Source of the DNA: Ciona savignyi
Lineage: Eukaryota > Chordata > Ascidiacea > Phlebobranchia > Cionidae
Length of the DNA: 64,000 nucleotides
Assembly: GCA_000149265.1 (NCBI GenBank)
Contig: CH002726.1
Location: forward strand, 219,213 to 283,212
Direction of reading: 5' to 3'
Positions 1-14,000 of this stretch are shown here, in pieces. Each line of letters opens with the position of its first letter. Position 1 is the stretch's first letter. Made by a program: the position numbers and the translations under genes. Below the pieces are notes generated by a model. It saw only the letters and a list, made by a program, of their open reading frames with translations, made no database searches and was not told the DNA's origin.

Positions 1-1
1 C

Positions 2-55
2 CAATTTATAGAAATAAACCAGCCATTATTCAAAGGCTAGACTATGCGGTGGGAA
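2..55 (+). repeat. Left terminal inverted repeat
   Basis: Pairs with 1271-1324 on the opposite strand; the outer 24 bases are identical and the inner part has five mismatches by eye. Confidence 0.85.
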
Positions 56-390
56 AAGCCTTTCTTTCATGGTTTACCTTGGCTGTTTGTATAATGTTTT
101 GCTGTTGTGTATGTGGTGCATTTAATGTCTGCTGTTATTGAAACTGAGCATTAGCCTACTGGTTGAGTATACCACTTATTGCAAAAACCAGTTAATCCAC
201 AGTTGAGTACCTGATGTGTAGTCTGACAATAAGTACACAGCAAGCACTCAGATAAGTAAGTAAAGAATATATATAATAGATCTTTACTTAACTACCCAAA
301 TAAGTTAATAAGAATATACCACATTTCTAATTTAGTTCTTTTTATTAGATATTGTAAAATGCCTAAAGTTAAGCCACTGAGAAGGAAGAA

Positions 391-776
391 AAAGTGATTG
401 GAGTATATTGTTTTGCTCCAGGATGTACAAATTCCTATTACAGCACACGAAATTCCAATCCACCTGTGCTCTTCCATCGATTTCCTCACAACGACAAAAA
501 CGGTTGAAGCAATGGATACAACAATGCAAGCGTTCTAAACTACCTGGAAAAAGAACCGCAGTGTGTAGTGCACATATTTGTGACAAGGATTATCATAGTA
601 AAATTGTATTTGACTCCAATGGAGTAGCCAAGATGATGAAAACAAACCACTTGGTGAAAAATACAGTTCCAACAATTTTAAATTTTTCTGATTATGATTT
701 TAAACATAGTGATCAACCCAGTACATCAAGTGCAACTTCAAGAACTTCTTTATCCAAGCAGATAATTGAAAAATAA
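391..776 (+). pseudogene. Frameshifted THAP domain (transposase N-terminus)
   Basis: Frame 1 (391-507) gives VYCFAPGCTNSYY then FHRFPHND and stops. A second frame, open over about 490-776, continues with KQWIQQCKRSK, CSAHICDKDY and NTVPTILNF. Together these carry the THAP C2CH zinc ligands (Cys, Cys, Cys, His), the FHRFP block, the conserved Trp and the closing VPT motif. The two halves are one base out of register near 490-505, so the domain is broken unless an assembly error caused it. After the domain there is a Ser-rich stretch and then a stop; no P-type transposase core follows. It sits inside the inverted-repeat element at 2-1324 and is probably not a host gene. Confidence 0.75.
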
Positions 777-1270
777 GGGCTTTTAGTAATGCAAGTCCAG
801 TCTGGCATTATTTTGTGCACAAATGCATGTACATTCATGCAGCATAAACATTCTTGCAGTGGGTCCATAAGAATACAGTTTTTGCAACGGCACCAAGTCA
901 TGTCAATAGGTAATGTTTCTAAATAAACATTTTCTTCTATGGGGCTTGCATCTTCAAAGATACTTTAACACGTTTTCCTTGGTTCAAACGCACATGACTA
1001 AATTTGTGTTGTTTTATTGTGTACAATAAAACTTCTTTCATCCATGCCAGAATGCTGAAAACTGTCATCCATTTTAGTGTTACAACATTAACTTAAATTT
1101 ACTCTAGAAATGAAGAAAACAAAAGAAATTTGTTAAAACTTCTATGCATATGTATACCAAATCTCTCACACTCTCAGTTTGTAGCCTAGGGGTTGATAAC
1201 AACATTGCTAGTCTACGTTGCAGATTATGGCTATATATTGAAAAGCAACAATCATGAAAGAAATAGGCTG

Positions 1271-1324
1271 TTCCCACCGCATAGTCTGATCTTTGATTGA
1301 TGGCTGGTTTATTTCTATAAATTG
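1271..1324 (-). repeat. Right terminal inverted repeat
   Basis: Reverse complement of 2-55. It closes the THAP-bearing element. Confidence 0.85.
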
Positions 1325-1855
1325 CTGGCAGTTACAGTTTACTGCCTCCTGTTCTAGTTTTCTTGTTCTGTCTTTACTTCTATGATTTATGATATAAATT
1401 GCTAAGACTTATTATTCTAAAGTCATTTAAATACGAGACCTGTATACCTCAGCATTCAGCTTAGGCCCAGGATCGTGCAGGCCTGAATGAGCGCGCTTAA
1501 AGTAAGCTGTCACGCGGGTACATTGGTTCAGTTAGGCTATATGACAAGTGTTATGCTAAGTCTTCATAAAAAAAACGAAAATACAACGCTCCTGCAGGCT
1601 CTTCTGTCACTAATTCACCTCTAAACTGGCACATGATTGTATACAATGCATATAGGCACGAAATCTCAACAACGTCAGTGACGTAATACGGGAAATCCCC
1701 TAACATAAAATAAAATGCATATTTGCTCATAACTCTTTAACAAAACAATATTGGAAGAAACCGATTTGATTTTTGAAATCAGCGTATTTTTTTCCATTTA
1801 TTAAGATATTCTTAAAATTGACTTCAGTTCCCCTTTAATGAATATTCCTTCCCAA
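1325..1855. other. Spacer or intron, no feature found
   Basis: AT-rich sequence between the transposon and the first recognisable CCP exon. No signal-peptide exon or promoter was found here, so the receptor gene probably begins upstream of the window. Confidence 0.5.
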
Positions 1856-2070
1856 GAAATAAACGACACATGCGAGGCACCGTTTGTTCCCCCCGATAGC
1901 TACCTTACGAGAGAGGATTGGAGTATAGGGGGTGATGGTACCACCATCGTGTGCAATGATGGGTACGGACTGTCAGCCGACCCACTCAACAGGAGATATC
2001 ACCTTGGTTTGTGACAATTCAAGTGGAAATAAAACTTGGAACCCTGATCCAACCACTCTTGAATGTTTGC
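1856..2070 (+). CDS. CCP module 1 exon, with a one-base frameshift
   Basis: The acceptor at 1854-1855 opens a phase-1 exon reading TCEAPFVPPDSYL, IVCNDGYGLS; the donor GTGAGT follows 2070 after WNPDPTTLECL. The first and second halves are in different frames, and the switch lies near 1975-2000. The exon is 215 bases, while the neighbouring single-exon CCP modules are multiples of three (216 next door), so one base is missing. All four CCP cysteines and the Trp are present once the shift is allowed for. It is either an assembly or read error or a real null allele. Confidence 0.7.
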
Positions 2071-5000
2071 GTGAGTTTCAACTGAATTTTATTGTTTTAT
2101 ACCAAAAATATGTTTATATTTAAATAACTGTCTTTGGGTATGTGGTATCTTGTGGTGCCCAATTTCTGTCTACACAATTTAATGCATTTTAAACACATTT
2201 TAAGTTACAAAAATGAGTCACTGTGCTATCTTCAATTTATATTAGACTAAAACAACCTATTTAATTAATCATTTGATTTCAAAACGATTCTGCTACATAC
2301 CTTGCACCTGATTTACCAATTATACTAAATATTTGAACATATTTATGGTCCATGCTGATGTAGGCTTCAAATCGATCCCTGCAACTTGTTTATCCAATAG
2401 GCTGATGGGTAGTTTAATAAACTTTTAGTCGAAATGTGTCCGGATTGATACAACACCTGGTTTATTTTCCTTCTCGACGCAGCCAGAACCTAGGTCTGAT
2501 GACCTGAATTCAGGATTAAGAAAGTTACCACAACGTTATAACACTTATTCTCACATCTATAGGATTAATCCTAGTTAAGAAATGTCATTCAGGTTTGTCT
2601 TGTCCGGATCCACTAAACAAAACATTTGGGACATCTGTCACATCCCCGGCTGGGATTCAACCCGGCAATTTCAAGTTCTCGGACAAGGTATTAGTGACGT
2701 GTGTCTACGGATACGGCTTCGGTGGTAAACCTAATGCGAAAAGTCAAGTGTTCACCTGCAATTCAGACCAGAAGTGGGGGCCGGATATGACCAAATATCA
2801 CTGCTTGGGTGAGGGTGTTTGATAGTTACATTTCCTTTAGTGTGGTCTAATACTGTAGTGATTCGACTTGTGGTTGAGTGGTTCGATATCCATTCGGTGG
2901 GCGTTTTTATTGTAACTGTCCACATTCACTTGCCAACATAACCAGGAAAACACGCAATCAGAAAAATATTGCCTGAACTCAGTGGATTAATGGGTTCTAC
3001 CAAATTGAAGAAACATGTCTATCATATACAACATACTGCAATAGCCCCGGTAACCCGACGGTGGGCGTGAGGTGATCTGACGATTGTCTGTGTGTTAACC
3101 CCCTTGGTTTTTCCATTCACAGGGATAAACATGAATATCCTATCCTATCCTATCCTATAACCCAATTACAACGCGACAACTGAACGATAATCTAAAAAGA
3201 ACACCATGTCATAAATAAATAAAAAATCAAGAAAAAAGCCTTGTGGCCGAGAAGCAAACTAAGACGATGCAAAGTATTTTACAGAAGTTCTAAGTGGTAC
3301 TTTTAAAAAGTTATTTATTACTTGATTGTTTTCAGTGTCTAGTTAATTGGTTTAGTTTATTGTGTCAGTGTGTCGCCATTTCGTCGAGAGCTTGTGGGAT
3401 CGAAACTGGTCGTTGACATGTAGGTTGTGTTTTTGGTAAAAGATTAATGGGTTTTACAAAATTTGAAAAAACTTTTAATTATACACAACACACTACTATA
3501 TCTCAGGTAAACTGACCGTGTTGTTAGGAAATCTGGCTGATGTTATATTTTTCCTTTACATGAATATAATGTGAATATCCTATCCGGTTATAAATTAACA
3601 GGCCGTCAATGTGTCGCCCATCTATCAGAAAGATAATTCATATTTCCATATTTTCCTGCAGATATTAGATGTGATCCACCTGAACGACTCGTCAACTCGA
3701 AGTTAACTTACAACGAATCCATTGAGGAAGTATTCTACCAGTGTGATAAAGGTTATTGGATATCCAGGGGAGTGCATAATGTGACTGGACTTGTGTGCAA
3801 TGAGAGCGCATTATGGGACCCGGATCCAGTGACTACCATCTTCTGTATTCGTAAGTTTTTATTTGCTTCTTTGAAAAAAATCAATGAACAATTGCGTTTC
3901 CTTTTAGCCTAATGGTTGAGGGTTCGAAACTCGCTAGCTAGTTGGTTATGTTTCTGGGCAAAGCACTTAACTAATATCCCTGAAACTTGGTGAACTATTT
4001 GGTTCTACCGAATTGAAGGATACCTTGGGTAACCCGACAGTCAGGGTGAGGTGATTTGAGGATTGCCTGTATGTTAACTTCCCTTGCGTTTTCCCATTTA
4101 CAAGGATAAACATGAATATCGTATTATATTTACACAAAACAGTAAATTTGAAATTTACAAACCAATAAAACAAGTTTTATTGTTAGGAATTTGCTTAACA
4201 AAAGCAGCAGATAAATAAGACTTTAGTATAACAAAAAAGTTTTGAATTAAATTTATTAAAAAATACATGAATCAAATTGAGTATAAACTGTTTAACATGC
4301 CGTTTAACTGTTTAACTTGTTTTCTACTGTACTTGTTGGCAATTTACTAATCTTTGTAACAATTACCTAAAATTATTTGCAAATGTTTTTTCCCCTTTAT
4401 TTGCATTATAATAGTGTTTGAATTTAGTAAAAATGAAAAATTATAACAGTACATTAAAATTGTTTTGTTGCAGCCCTCACATGTGGTGAACCTGAACCTT
4501 CACCAAAATCAACCATCTCAGTCACTAGCCACAGGTAAAGGGTAGAATGGATACCAATATATCTCGTTGTAGGAGGAGCTATAGATAATCGTCTGATTAC
4601 CTTGCACCCACCATTGGGTTTCTTTGAGCTATTGCATTGTGTTGTATACTTCAGTGTCGTTACATTAATTTTTTAAATAATTTTCAACCTAATAATCTAG
4701 TTGGTTTAATCACATTTTAGGAAAGTCGTTTACCTAAGGACTTAACTGACTAGCTACCAGTTTTAATCCCACCACCTTTTGTCTGATAGTTGGACGCTGT
4801 ATTAATAAGCTTACGAGCCAAGGCTTAACATTGTTGTTGCAAATACAGGTATCTTGCAAATCTTACAATCAACTGCTATCTCGGACTATCTGTAGTACCT
4901 CACGACCTGCGTATAGTCTGCAATGAATATGGCGACTGGTTTCCTTCAAGCAACCATACCTGGTGTCAAAGTAAGTCGATCTTATTAATTCACATATGGG

Positions 5001-8000
5001 TATTAGGTCATTAACAACAGAAACCATTGTTAGATGAGTGACTAATGATTTTTAAACATGTTTTGCCTTTAATTTCTAAATCATATAGGATAGGATATTT
5101 ATGTTTCTTTTTGTAAGTTTGAAACACAACGAACATCATCGTCAGTCTGAAATCATCCGACTCGCGAATACGTATGGTCGCATTCTTTATAGGGTTTTCT
5201 TCAGATAAAATAAAGTTGTTTTACAAAACCTTTATTGAAAAATTGTTTAAAGTTCCAACTCTAACACGTTCCAGATGTAACCTGCAGTCCACCAGTGGTG
5301 AACGCCACGCACACCCAACCAAGTACTGAACTGAGGCAGTTGTATCTATACGCCGACACACAACAGTATTACTGTGACGAAGTTGGTAAGCAGGTTTTGA
5401 GTAAAAAAGCTTTTTATATCTGCCATACAAGTGATAAATATGCTTTCCTTTGGTATTCGAATGTAGTAAATTATACATGGATTATTACTGGGAATGGCAA
5501 AACAAGATGTCATGTCACTGAAAATCTTTATATTAGTGAGGAACAGAATTTGTATAAAAGAGTTTTTGATGATGCCGACAGATTGGTTGGCTTTATGGTG
5601 ATTTGTTAGATTGTAATCAAAAAAGTGAAAATATAAAACTTGTCACCATTTATTGAAAGGAATCTTACTTAAATTTAGTGGTTTATTGGATTAAACCATG
5701 CTAAAAAGCCAAAAATGTTCAACACACTGCAATAGCTCTGCTAACCCAACCCGGATAAAGGTCCATGAAATCTATATGGAAAAACAATACAATTCTTACA
5801 TATATCAGAAAATCAAATTCATATTTTTAGGTGTTTATTTTAGACTTTGGTGTTGGCATTTTTAGTTGTACAATGTTGTCTGATAACCTGAAGAGTTTTA
5901 GAATCAATACATCAATCGAATTCATTATTTTTCAGGCTTTGAATTAAGAATTGGATTCCTGATTCACAATCCACACAGAAGTTCTTGCCTCTCACTCAGT
6001 GGTACCAACTCAATTACCATGGTCTACCCATGTGTTAGGGAGGACTTAAAGCAAACTTGGATCTGGGAACACTATTTTCAACTTAAGTCTGCTTATTCAC
6101 AGGTAGAATTTGTCTCCTTTTCAGGTATATTAGTTAGAAAGCATTGTTCTGGTTTTGCACGACACACTGCAATAGCTCAGGTTAACTGTGTATAGTGTTC
6201 TTACATATGTCTATATGTGTGCTCCTGTGTATTATCCACACTTAAGCACACACATGATTATTGTTGCGTTTTCCCAATACAAAGATTATAATGTGTTTTC
6301 TTCATTGTTGTAACTGTGAAAAAGTTTTGCATAAAACAAATGTATATCCAATAAACTAACAGGACCAGTGCAACCAAAAAAGTATGGATTTTGCATAAAG
6401 TTCTTCTAGAGCTAAAGACTGTTTTATTGTATTAGATTAAATATTTTAAAAAATTATCTATTGATTGTGTCTTAACAAAATGATTTCTTTAAACCTTAGG
6501 AATGTCTTACTCGCTCGGGTAATTCTGTCTCCTTGTCCCCCTGCAAGCCAGATGATGCCATGTAAGTTGTTTGTGATTCTTCTTTTATCGAAAACCAACC
6601 TTGCAACACTGCAAAAATTACCAGGCAACACTGGGACTGCCCTGTTCTTCACGAACATCACATGACGCTGACGGTTAAAGGGACTGAACTTGCTCTCAGG
6701 TATTTCTTGTCAAGTTTTTCGGCATAAAGTCTAAAGTAGGCTGATTGTTAGAGCATTAGACTATCAGCCGAAAGGTTGTGAAATCAAAACCAGCTACTTG
6801 CGCGATGGTTAAATTTGCTTGAACTGAATGATAACTAAGTGTAACCTATTTTATTGAACTTACTACAAATAATCCAGCCATCTGACTGTGCGCAGTTGAT
6901 ATTTAGTAGAATATACACTGTTGTTTCCTCTTTGCGTTTTGGCACTTGCTTTCTGCGTTTTGGCACTCGCTTCGTTAATAGATTCTTATCCAGTTGGATT
7001 TAGTTATAATGAGATCTTTGGGTTAATAAGGTACTTCTTGATTAACTTCCTTTTTAACTAACTAATTCATTATTGATTTTAAAAAAAGTTAGAAAAAATT
7101 AGAGGATATAAAAAATATATTTTTGTTTCCTAAATGGATTAAATTTAAAATTTTATGCAACAGGCCAACCGAAAATTCAAATGATGTTGGAGTATCAGGC
7201 CAGATTGATGCTTTGATCAACTGGTTTATAGTTGAGAATGGTATACAGCAAAGTGTTTGTGTGGAGCAAGGTTAGTGAATTTGTTAAAAGTTGGGATATT
7301 ATGGAAATTGGATAATTTCACAAAGATATGATTTTACTGCAGTAACCATGAGTTACAAGAATATTAAGGTAATAAAATATTATATCGAATATTAAATTTT
7401 ATAAGAATCATCAAATAACTTTAAAGTAGTCGCAAATTGTTTTATTATATATTTTTTTACAAATAGAATGCAACATGAAGTATTAAAAGAATAAAACAAC
7501 AGTTCAGTTAGAAAGTAGAAATGTAATATAAAGATCTGCTTAATAGCACAAACCTTTTATTTTGAGCATCAACTTATGTGATGTTCAGTTGAAAAGCTCA
7601 ATCAGTAAGAACGCCTGCAATTTGAAGGCATCTAAAAGATTGTGGGATCGAAACCAACTGTTAGTTAGACCGTTGTGTACTTTGGCTAGCCACCTAGCCA
7701 ACACCATGTAAACCTAGTGTTTCTATTAAAACCAAATAAACATCTCACTCGTATATAACACACTGCAATGACTCCCTTGCGTACTTGTAAGGTAATCTTA
7801 CAAATTTCGTGTAATAACTCCTTCATATTTACCCATTCACGGATAAAACATAAATATATATATCTTAACCACCAGCCATTTTCTTTGATTGCAATCGCTG
7901 ATCCATCAGCAAATTATCGTTAATCATTCCAGATGGCCACCCTGTACTAGAAACAACTTGTACAAGATTTGGGACATGGAATCTTCCAGCTGCGGCAATA

Positions 8001-11000
8001 AAATGTGTCATACAGAGGTGTCCTCCACTCCGGGACATTGAAGGAGCAACCAAGGAGCTACGTGAGTTAATTTTACAAGTTTACCAAGCTCAATACAACC
8101 GTACACTCTATCTAATGTTTTGTTTAGCGATTTAAAAAAAACACTTGTTATAATTGTAATAATGTGTTCTAACACATTTACTTCATGTGGGTTATTGACT
8201 CTATCTATACCTTCTGAGTTCCTGGCAGGTCTAAGCACGTGTATACATTAAAGCACTCGTTATAGCGGTCTTCATTGTATTGCGTCAAGTATTGAATGTC
8301 CTTGAGATTTACATTAAGCATTGTGGGTATTATAGTGTAAAAACACTAGGGGCGCTATATTTAACTATTACAATAATGATTCTATTTTATTTATACAAGG
8401 AATTTTCCAAGGTAAACTTTTCAAGGGGCGTATTGCGATTAAAATTACATTTCTGTCAACAGATGGAGAGCTCCCTATTTATGGTGTGACTGCAACTTAC
8501 ACATGCAGAGCTGGTTTGTGGCTGAAACCTGGTCTTGTGTCGGAAACTTTAACCTGCGATGAAACTGGCAATTGGCATCCCAATCTAGATGTATTGCATT
8601 GCACAGGTACTTTCGCGTGGACAAATTGTTCACAGAGAGTCTGTTTCCTCAGACTTCTTGATTCTAAATGAATTTTTTTTTCTACTCATGATACTTGTTT
8701 TAAAGCTGTCTAAAAAATCTGCAGAAGTGTCTCCGCACACCAGAGGATTTGTAATTTTTGTAATGCCATAAACTATTTTTTAGAGTAAGTGTTAAAACTT
8801 TAAAAATGTTGAATTCTATTATGGTTGTTTATAGATCTGATGTGTCCCATTCCACACCCAGTGCAATATGCCTCAGTGTCAGGTCTGCTGTGGTCGTATC
8901 AAAAAAGGATTACCTATTCATGTGGCTTAGGTAGGTTTTTTAAATATATTAATCCTTTTGTTAAGCCCTTTTTCTACTGAAGTTAAATGAGGCATGCTTA
9001 ATTCTTTGTTATATTACGTCAGAAAATTATGCTTTGTTCAGCCAGGTGTGTCTCAACCTGTAATTTTTGTACACCTGAGTGTGCTTAACATGCATGGCTA
9101 TGTCTGAAATGAAGCTAGAAAAAGTAACATTTACATCAATCTAGCAGACCAAAATAAACAACCAGTTTTTGCATCATAACTTGCTAAAATGTTTAACCAG
9201 AGATAAATTAGTTAGTTTAAAAGTTACGCAAAGTTACTTTAAAGATAAATAGCTTCTTAACATCCCAGGGTTTTGGTTCGGCCGGGGTTCATTTTCAAAA
9301 CAGGTTACTTGTGGGGCTGATGCAAAGTGGGATCCTGACCCAATGACGATGGTTTGCAAAGGTTGGAAACCTCTTTTTTGTTTGATGTAGGATTACCACA
9401 GTTGCTAGCTAGTCAGCTGTAACCTTTGTCAAGACATTCAGTACACATTACATTCGATTAATGTGTTATACAAAAGCTAAAAACATCTTCATTGTAATTT
9501 TAACTCTGCAGTGAACTATCCTATGCTTCCCCTATTTCAAGACATTTTACAGTGGAGCATTCAGCTTGCATTCTATCATTACAATTATAACTCCCACATA
9601 TTAGTAACACTTGCATTGACTTCACAGAGGTCAAATGCGGCGATCCTGGTCCTGTTCCCTTCGCTAGTTACCATATTGCAGGAGGGGAGGCAGATTACGG
9701 GGGAGTTGTCAAGTAAGTTTAGTACTTATCTGTTTCAGCCACACGCTAGCTGTGGGCCACTAGTTTTTAGGATAATTTCCAATCTGATAAAGATTGTTAT
9801 CATATTAGAATCGTCAGATTACTGTATTCTTTAACTAATACATGCTCGGATATATTTTTCAGGTCTTTGGCAACTTTTTATACATTTCTATATTAATTTA
9901 AGCTAAGTTATGAAACAAAATATGCTTCTGGTATGTAAGCCATGAATTCTGTGCATTTGTTTTTGGAATTGGTGTTGATGTCGAACGTAATTATCAAACA
10001 CAACTCTTATTAGAAGTTTATCTTTATTCGCTTTAAGTGTTGCACTTGAAATTTTGTAAGTGGAATTTCATTTTTGGAGTTCCACACTTTCCGGGCCATC
10101 CCTACTCCTAAAGCCGGCTACCCCATTGCACGGGTCGCTTTACCGCACACTTTTCTTCGAGGCTTAGTGTAATGGTGTAAATATTTATAAAATTTATTAT
10201 TTTAATTTTTTTTTTTTATGTGTGTTTAGTGGCCACGTCTAATAATACCGAAATTTGATAATTTATTGTTTTTTAGTCGTGTTCGAACGAATGTGTTTTT
10301 GCCCTTTTTACAGTTTTTTTAAAATTATTATCAAAGGTCCTGCTTCATGTTTTCATCGTGAAAACAAAAAATAAACTAAACTTTTTTGACTTTTCCTCTC
10401 TGCTCCATCTACCTTATAAACTTTCTCATTATATCGATGAATTGTAATTTAGAGTCTTCACTTTTCTGTGTTTATTACCTCCAGGTACCTTTGTGCACCT
10501 GGTTACTGGATTTATTCGGGACAAATATCGGTAGCCGTGAAATGCCTTTATTCAGGGTCATGGCAACCTTGGCCGAAATCTATTAAATGCGTCCGTGAGT
10601 GAAATGATTGTTTTATTTTATTCAGTTTTATCCAATATTGAGTACATGTTGCATAGAATGAAAAGTTAAGTTGGCAAAAATATAGGTCTCTTCAGAACCA
10701 CTTTCTGCTAGGTTGTGTTTTTAGTAAAGTAAATTAACAGTTGTTGTCCCAATTTAGTGGTTTTATATTCATCCGCATAGTTTGGTTGGTTAGAGGGTCG
10801 ACTTGTTGCTGAAAATTGTTGAATTGAAACCAGTTGCTAAGAACGGTTGTGTTTTTAGGAAATACAGATATGCTACATTAAAACACTAACAATTTTTTAA
10901 GGATATGCCATTAACTGCAATGACTTCAGTAATCACATAATGTGGTTTTAAATTCATCTGAACAATATTCAACCTTTGACACTTTACATTATTTTTTATT

Positions 11001-14000
11001 TTAAACCATTTTTAATATTTCCCAGGAACGTTCTGTTATTTTCTTCCTTATGTACCATTTACCAACAAGGAGGAAACAGTTGGACCGACTGGAGGTAATG
11101 TTATATGTTTTGTGTCTCGGCAAATTACTTAATGAGAGCGCGTCAGACATTCTTGAGAAGGTAAAAGGAATGCTGGTTCAAACTCTGTATATCATAATTG
11201 TTTGTTAAACAACGAAAATAACTTTTCTATTTGAGCGCAGCACGGTGTAATACATCATATCGCTTTCCAGGATGCATTGCTTTCAACAGTGTTATATCAC
11301 CCAAGTCCGACCGGTTAGTCTGGTGGTTTAGTGCGACTTTTAACTGAAAGGTTAAGGTTCGCAACTGGTCGTTAGCTAGAGGGTTGTGTCCTTGGGCAAG
11401 GCACTTTACGGACATTGCCTGTACCCAGGGGATTAATGGGTTCTACCAAATTGAAGGAATGTCTCAATCATATGCAACACATTGCAAAAGCTCCGGTAAC
11501 CCAGCAGTAGATGCGAGGTGATCTGACGATTGCATGTGTGTTAATCCCCTTGGTTTTCCCATTTACAGAGATAAGCATAAATATCCTATCCCACTCTCTT
11601 GTCTCCTTGAAGATAAAGCCGAAGTATAATCTGTGTAAAATAAAATAAATTTTAATGTTTGCTGGAAAATGCTTTAATCTTCTCAATCCAAGTTTAATAT
11701 GATAATAAAGATGCCTAACCTAGTTTGTATCTCCATCATGTTATCTACTACAACCACAGTGCATCTGGTTATACACATTATTCTAGTAGACCATGTCTTG
11801 TACCATCTTGGTGATCAGAACTCTTTAATGTTACGTAACTGACCATCAAAAGAGTGTGTAGAATGACCATGTTCTGTTTAAGTGTATTGACTTATATAAA
11901 GCACAAAAGATTAGATTTTTTATATCCATTCGTGCGTCTAATTTAAAAAAGCTTTACCTCACGGGTGAGTAAAAGTTGATGTCAATTAAACAATTTCCTG
12001 CAGAGAAAGTGATAACGTTCACATGCTACGACGGTCACTGGATTAAGCCGAATGTGTTCACCGCAGATGTGGTTTGTAAAAGTAGTGGGACCTACCAGCC
12101 TGACCCAATGAAAGTTGTGTGTGCAAGTAAGCCCCGTGTTAAAAGAATCAGTTTTGGTGAATTTGTTCCTCTTTCTGCACACTTCCGAACAATGTTTGAA
12201 TCATTTTATTGCTAAAATGATTTTTTGTTTTATGCCCTATAGTTGAGGTCTAGTGGATAGACATGAAAACCATAACCAGACGGATGCCCGGTATGATTTT
12301 CACATTTACCCCTTGTGTGTTTGTTTATTTTAGCAGTGCGTATGGATAATTTCATTGATTCAACAAAATCAAATGAATTAATAAAAATTCTAGTAACATA
12401 AAATAACATAACAAGATACTGCAAACAGCTAATAAACATAAACATCCATGGTAACCTTACTGTGAACACCATGTAATCTTTTAAATTTTAATACACCATT
12501 GTTGGATAAATAATGTATTCAGTTAATTTATTGAAAGGTTTTGTGACATTAATGTGCCACCTAGAAGTGTAGTTGGTGTAAAAATAGCTAATACACTTTT
12601 AAATCAAGAAACTTAGCACACTTTGTTTTTGTGTATGCAACGTCATATTTTTCTTAGTTTTCAACTCATTTTTCTTAGTTTTCCATTCATATTTTCTAGT
12701 TTTCAAAAATTGAACAAAATGACACCAGATAAATTAAAAACCTTTAGACCAAAATATTTTAAAGGATCATAATTCTATATTTAAAATAGAAATTACTTGT
12801 AAAATATGACTTCCACAGGAATAAAATGCCCCCCAATATTCCCGGTCCTCAACGGCACTGTGGTGGGAAACAACACAGATGCCGGCTCCACTAGGGAGGT
12901 GCAGTGTCACACGGGGTTCTGGATCGACCAGTCGGCAGCTAAGAAGACCGAGACCATCACATGCGACATGAAGAAGGGGATATGGGTGAACCCCAACACT
13001 ACCTGCATTGGTAGGCTGGTTCTGTGGTTTTATGTACAATTCTAGATGATTTACTGTATTATAGGGTGACAGGGTGCCAACCGATGTGGTGTTTTCTAAA
13101 CTAGTAGCTTACTAATTAGTTTTCTTCTATAGAAAGGCAGTTAGTGGATGTTATTTAGGTGGTTAAATAGTGAAGTGATATTACGTCACGTTCCTCTCCT
13201 TAGTTCTCCTGTGTTTTAGTAATAATCGTTTCGCCTTCATTCCTAGTTAATCAACGCGGGTTTTCGTTGCTATTTAGGTCCTTGTGTTTTTGCCCTTGTT
13301 TTTCCATTTACCGTTATGTTGTGCTTTGTTTGTTTTAAACTAGGTTTTCCATTATTGCAGAAATAGCCTGCTTATTAACGTTGAATAAAGCTAAGTTAAT
13401 CGACTTCTGTTGTCGTTTCCGTTAGCGTCCCAGTTCAATTTAAACAAAAGACATATTTACCACAGTGCAATAGCTTGGGTAACTGGACTCTTAGTACAGG
13501 TCTCATAATTGTACGTGTATAACACATGTGACTAATTTATACTAAGTGTTAAAATATGTCTTACACTGTGGGTGAAAACAATTACTAGCTAAAATGTTGC
13601 AATTCATATTTACGTCCATGTCACCTTAAAACCTATTTTAAACAATTTCCCCAGTGATTTTTTCAACAACTGTAGTTCTAATTCTCTTTTACCGTGTATT
13701 TTACTAACTCTGATTCCAACCCACAAATACCAACCCCCACAACTTCTCCAATGGTATTTTATCAACCCAATTGCAACCGACAAACCCCCATAGAGACAGA
13801 ATGCGAGGATCCCGGCGACCTGGTATCAGCGCACAGGTTCATCCAACCAGCTTCGTACAAGTACATGGAGAAGGTAGTGTACCACTGCAATGAGGGCCAC
13901 GAACACTTGAGCGGGAACATCTCGAAGATGGAATTTCCGACGGTCTGTGGAGCCAACGGAACATGGGAACCCGATCTCCGCTTCATCCAGTGCAAAAGTA

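Larger units (their letters stand above)
2..1324. mobile_element. Non-autonomous TIR DNA transposon carrying a THAP relic
   Basis: Two 54-bp terminal inverted repeats (2-55 and 1271-1324) match at about 49 of 54 positions when one is reverse-complemented; both begin CAATTTATAG. Between them lies a THAP-type zinc finger coding relic and no recognisable transposase catalytic region. THAP domains are the DNA-binding module of P-element transposases and are common in domesticated or decayed P-like elements, so the element is best read as an internally deleted P-like transposon. The left flank is a single base, so a target-site duplication cannot be checked. The base just outside the left end differs from its counterpart on the right, which fits the repeat really ending at position 2. 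Confidence 0.75.

Noticed and set aside
10060..10200. GC-rich segment with GTGGAA/TTCCAC hairpin, considered as a small nuclear RNA
   Set aside because: No match to U1, U5, U7 or U12 features I know and no Sm site in the right place.
13130..13440. Possible solo LTR (AATAAA followed by a T-rich stretch)
   Set aside because: No convincing TG...CA ends, target duplication or second copy in the window.
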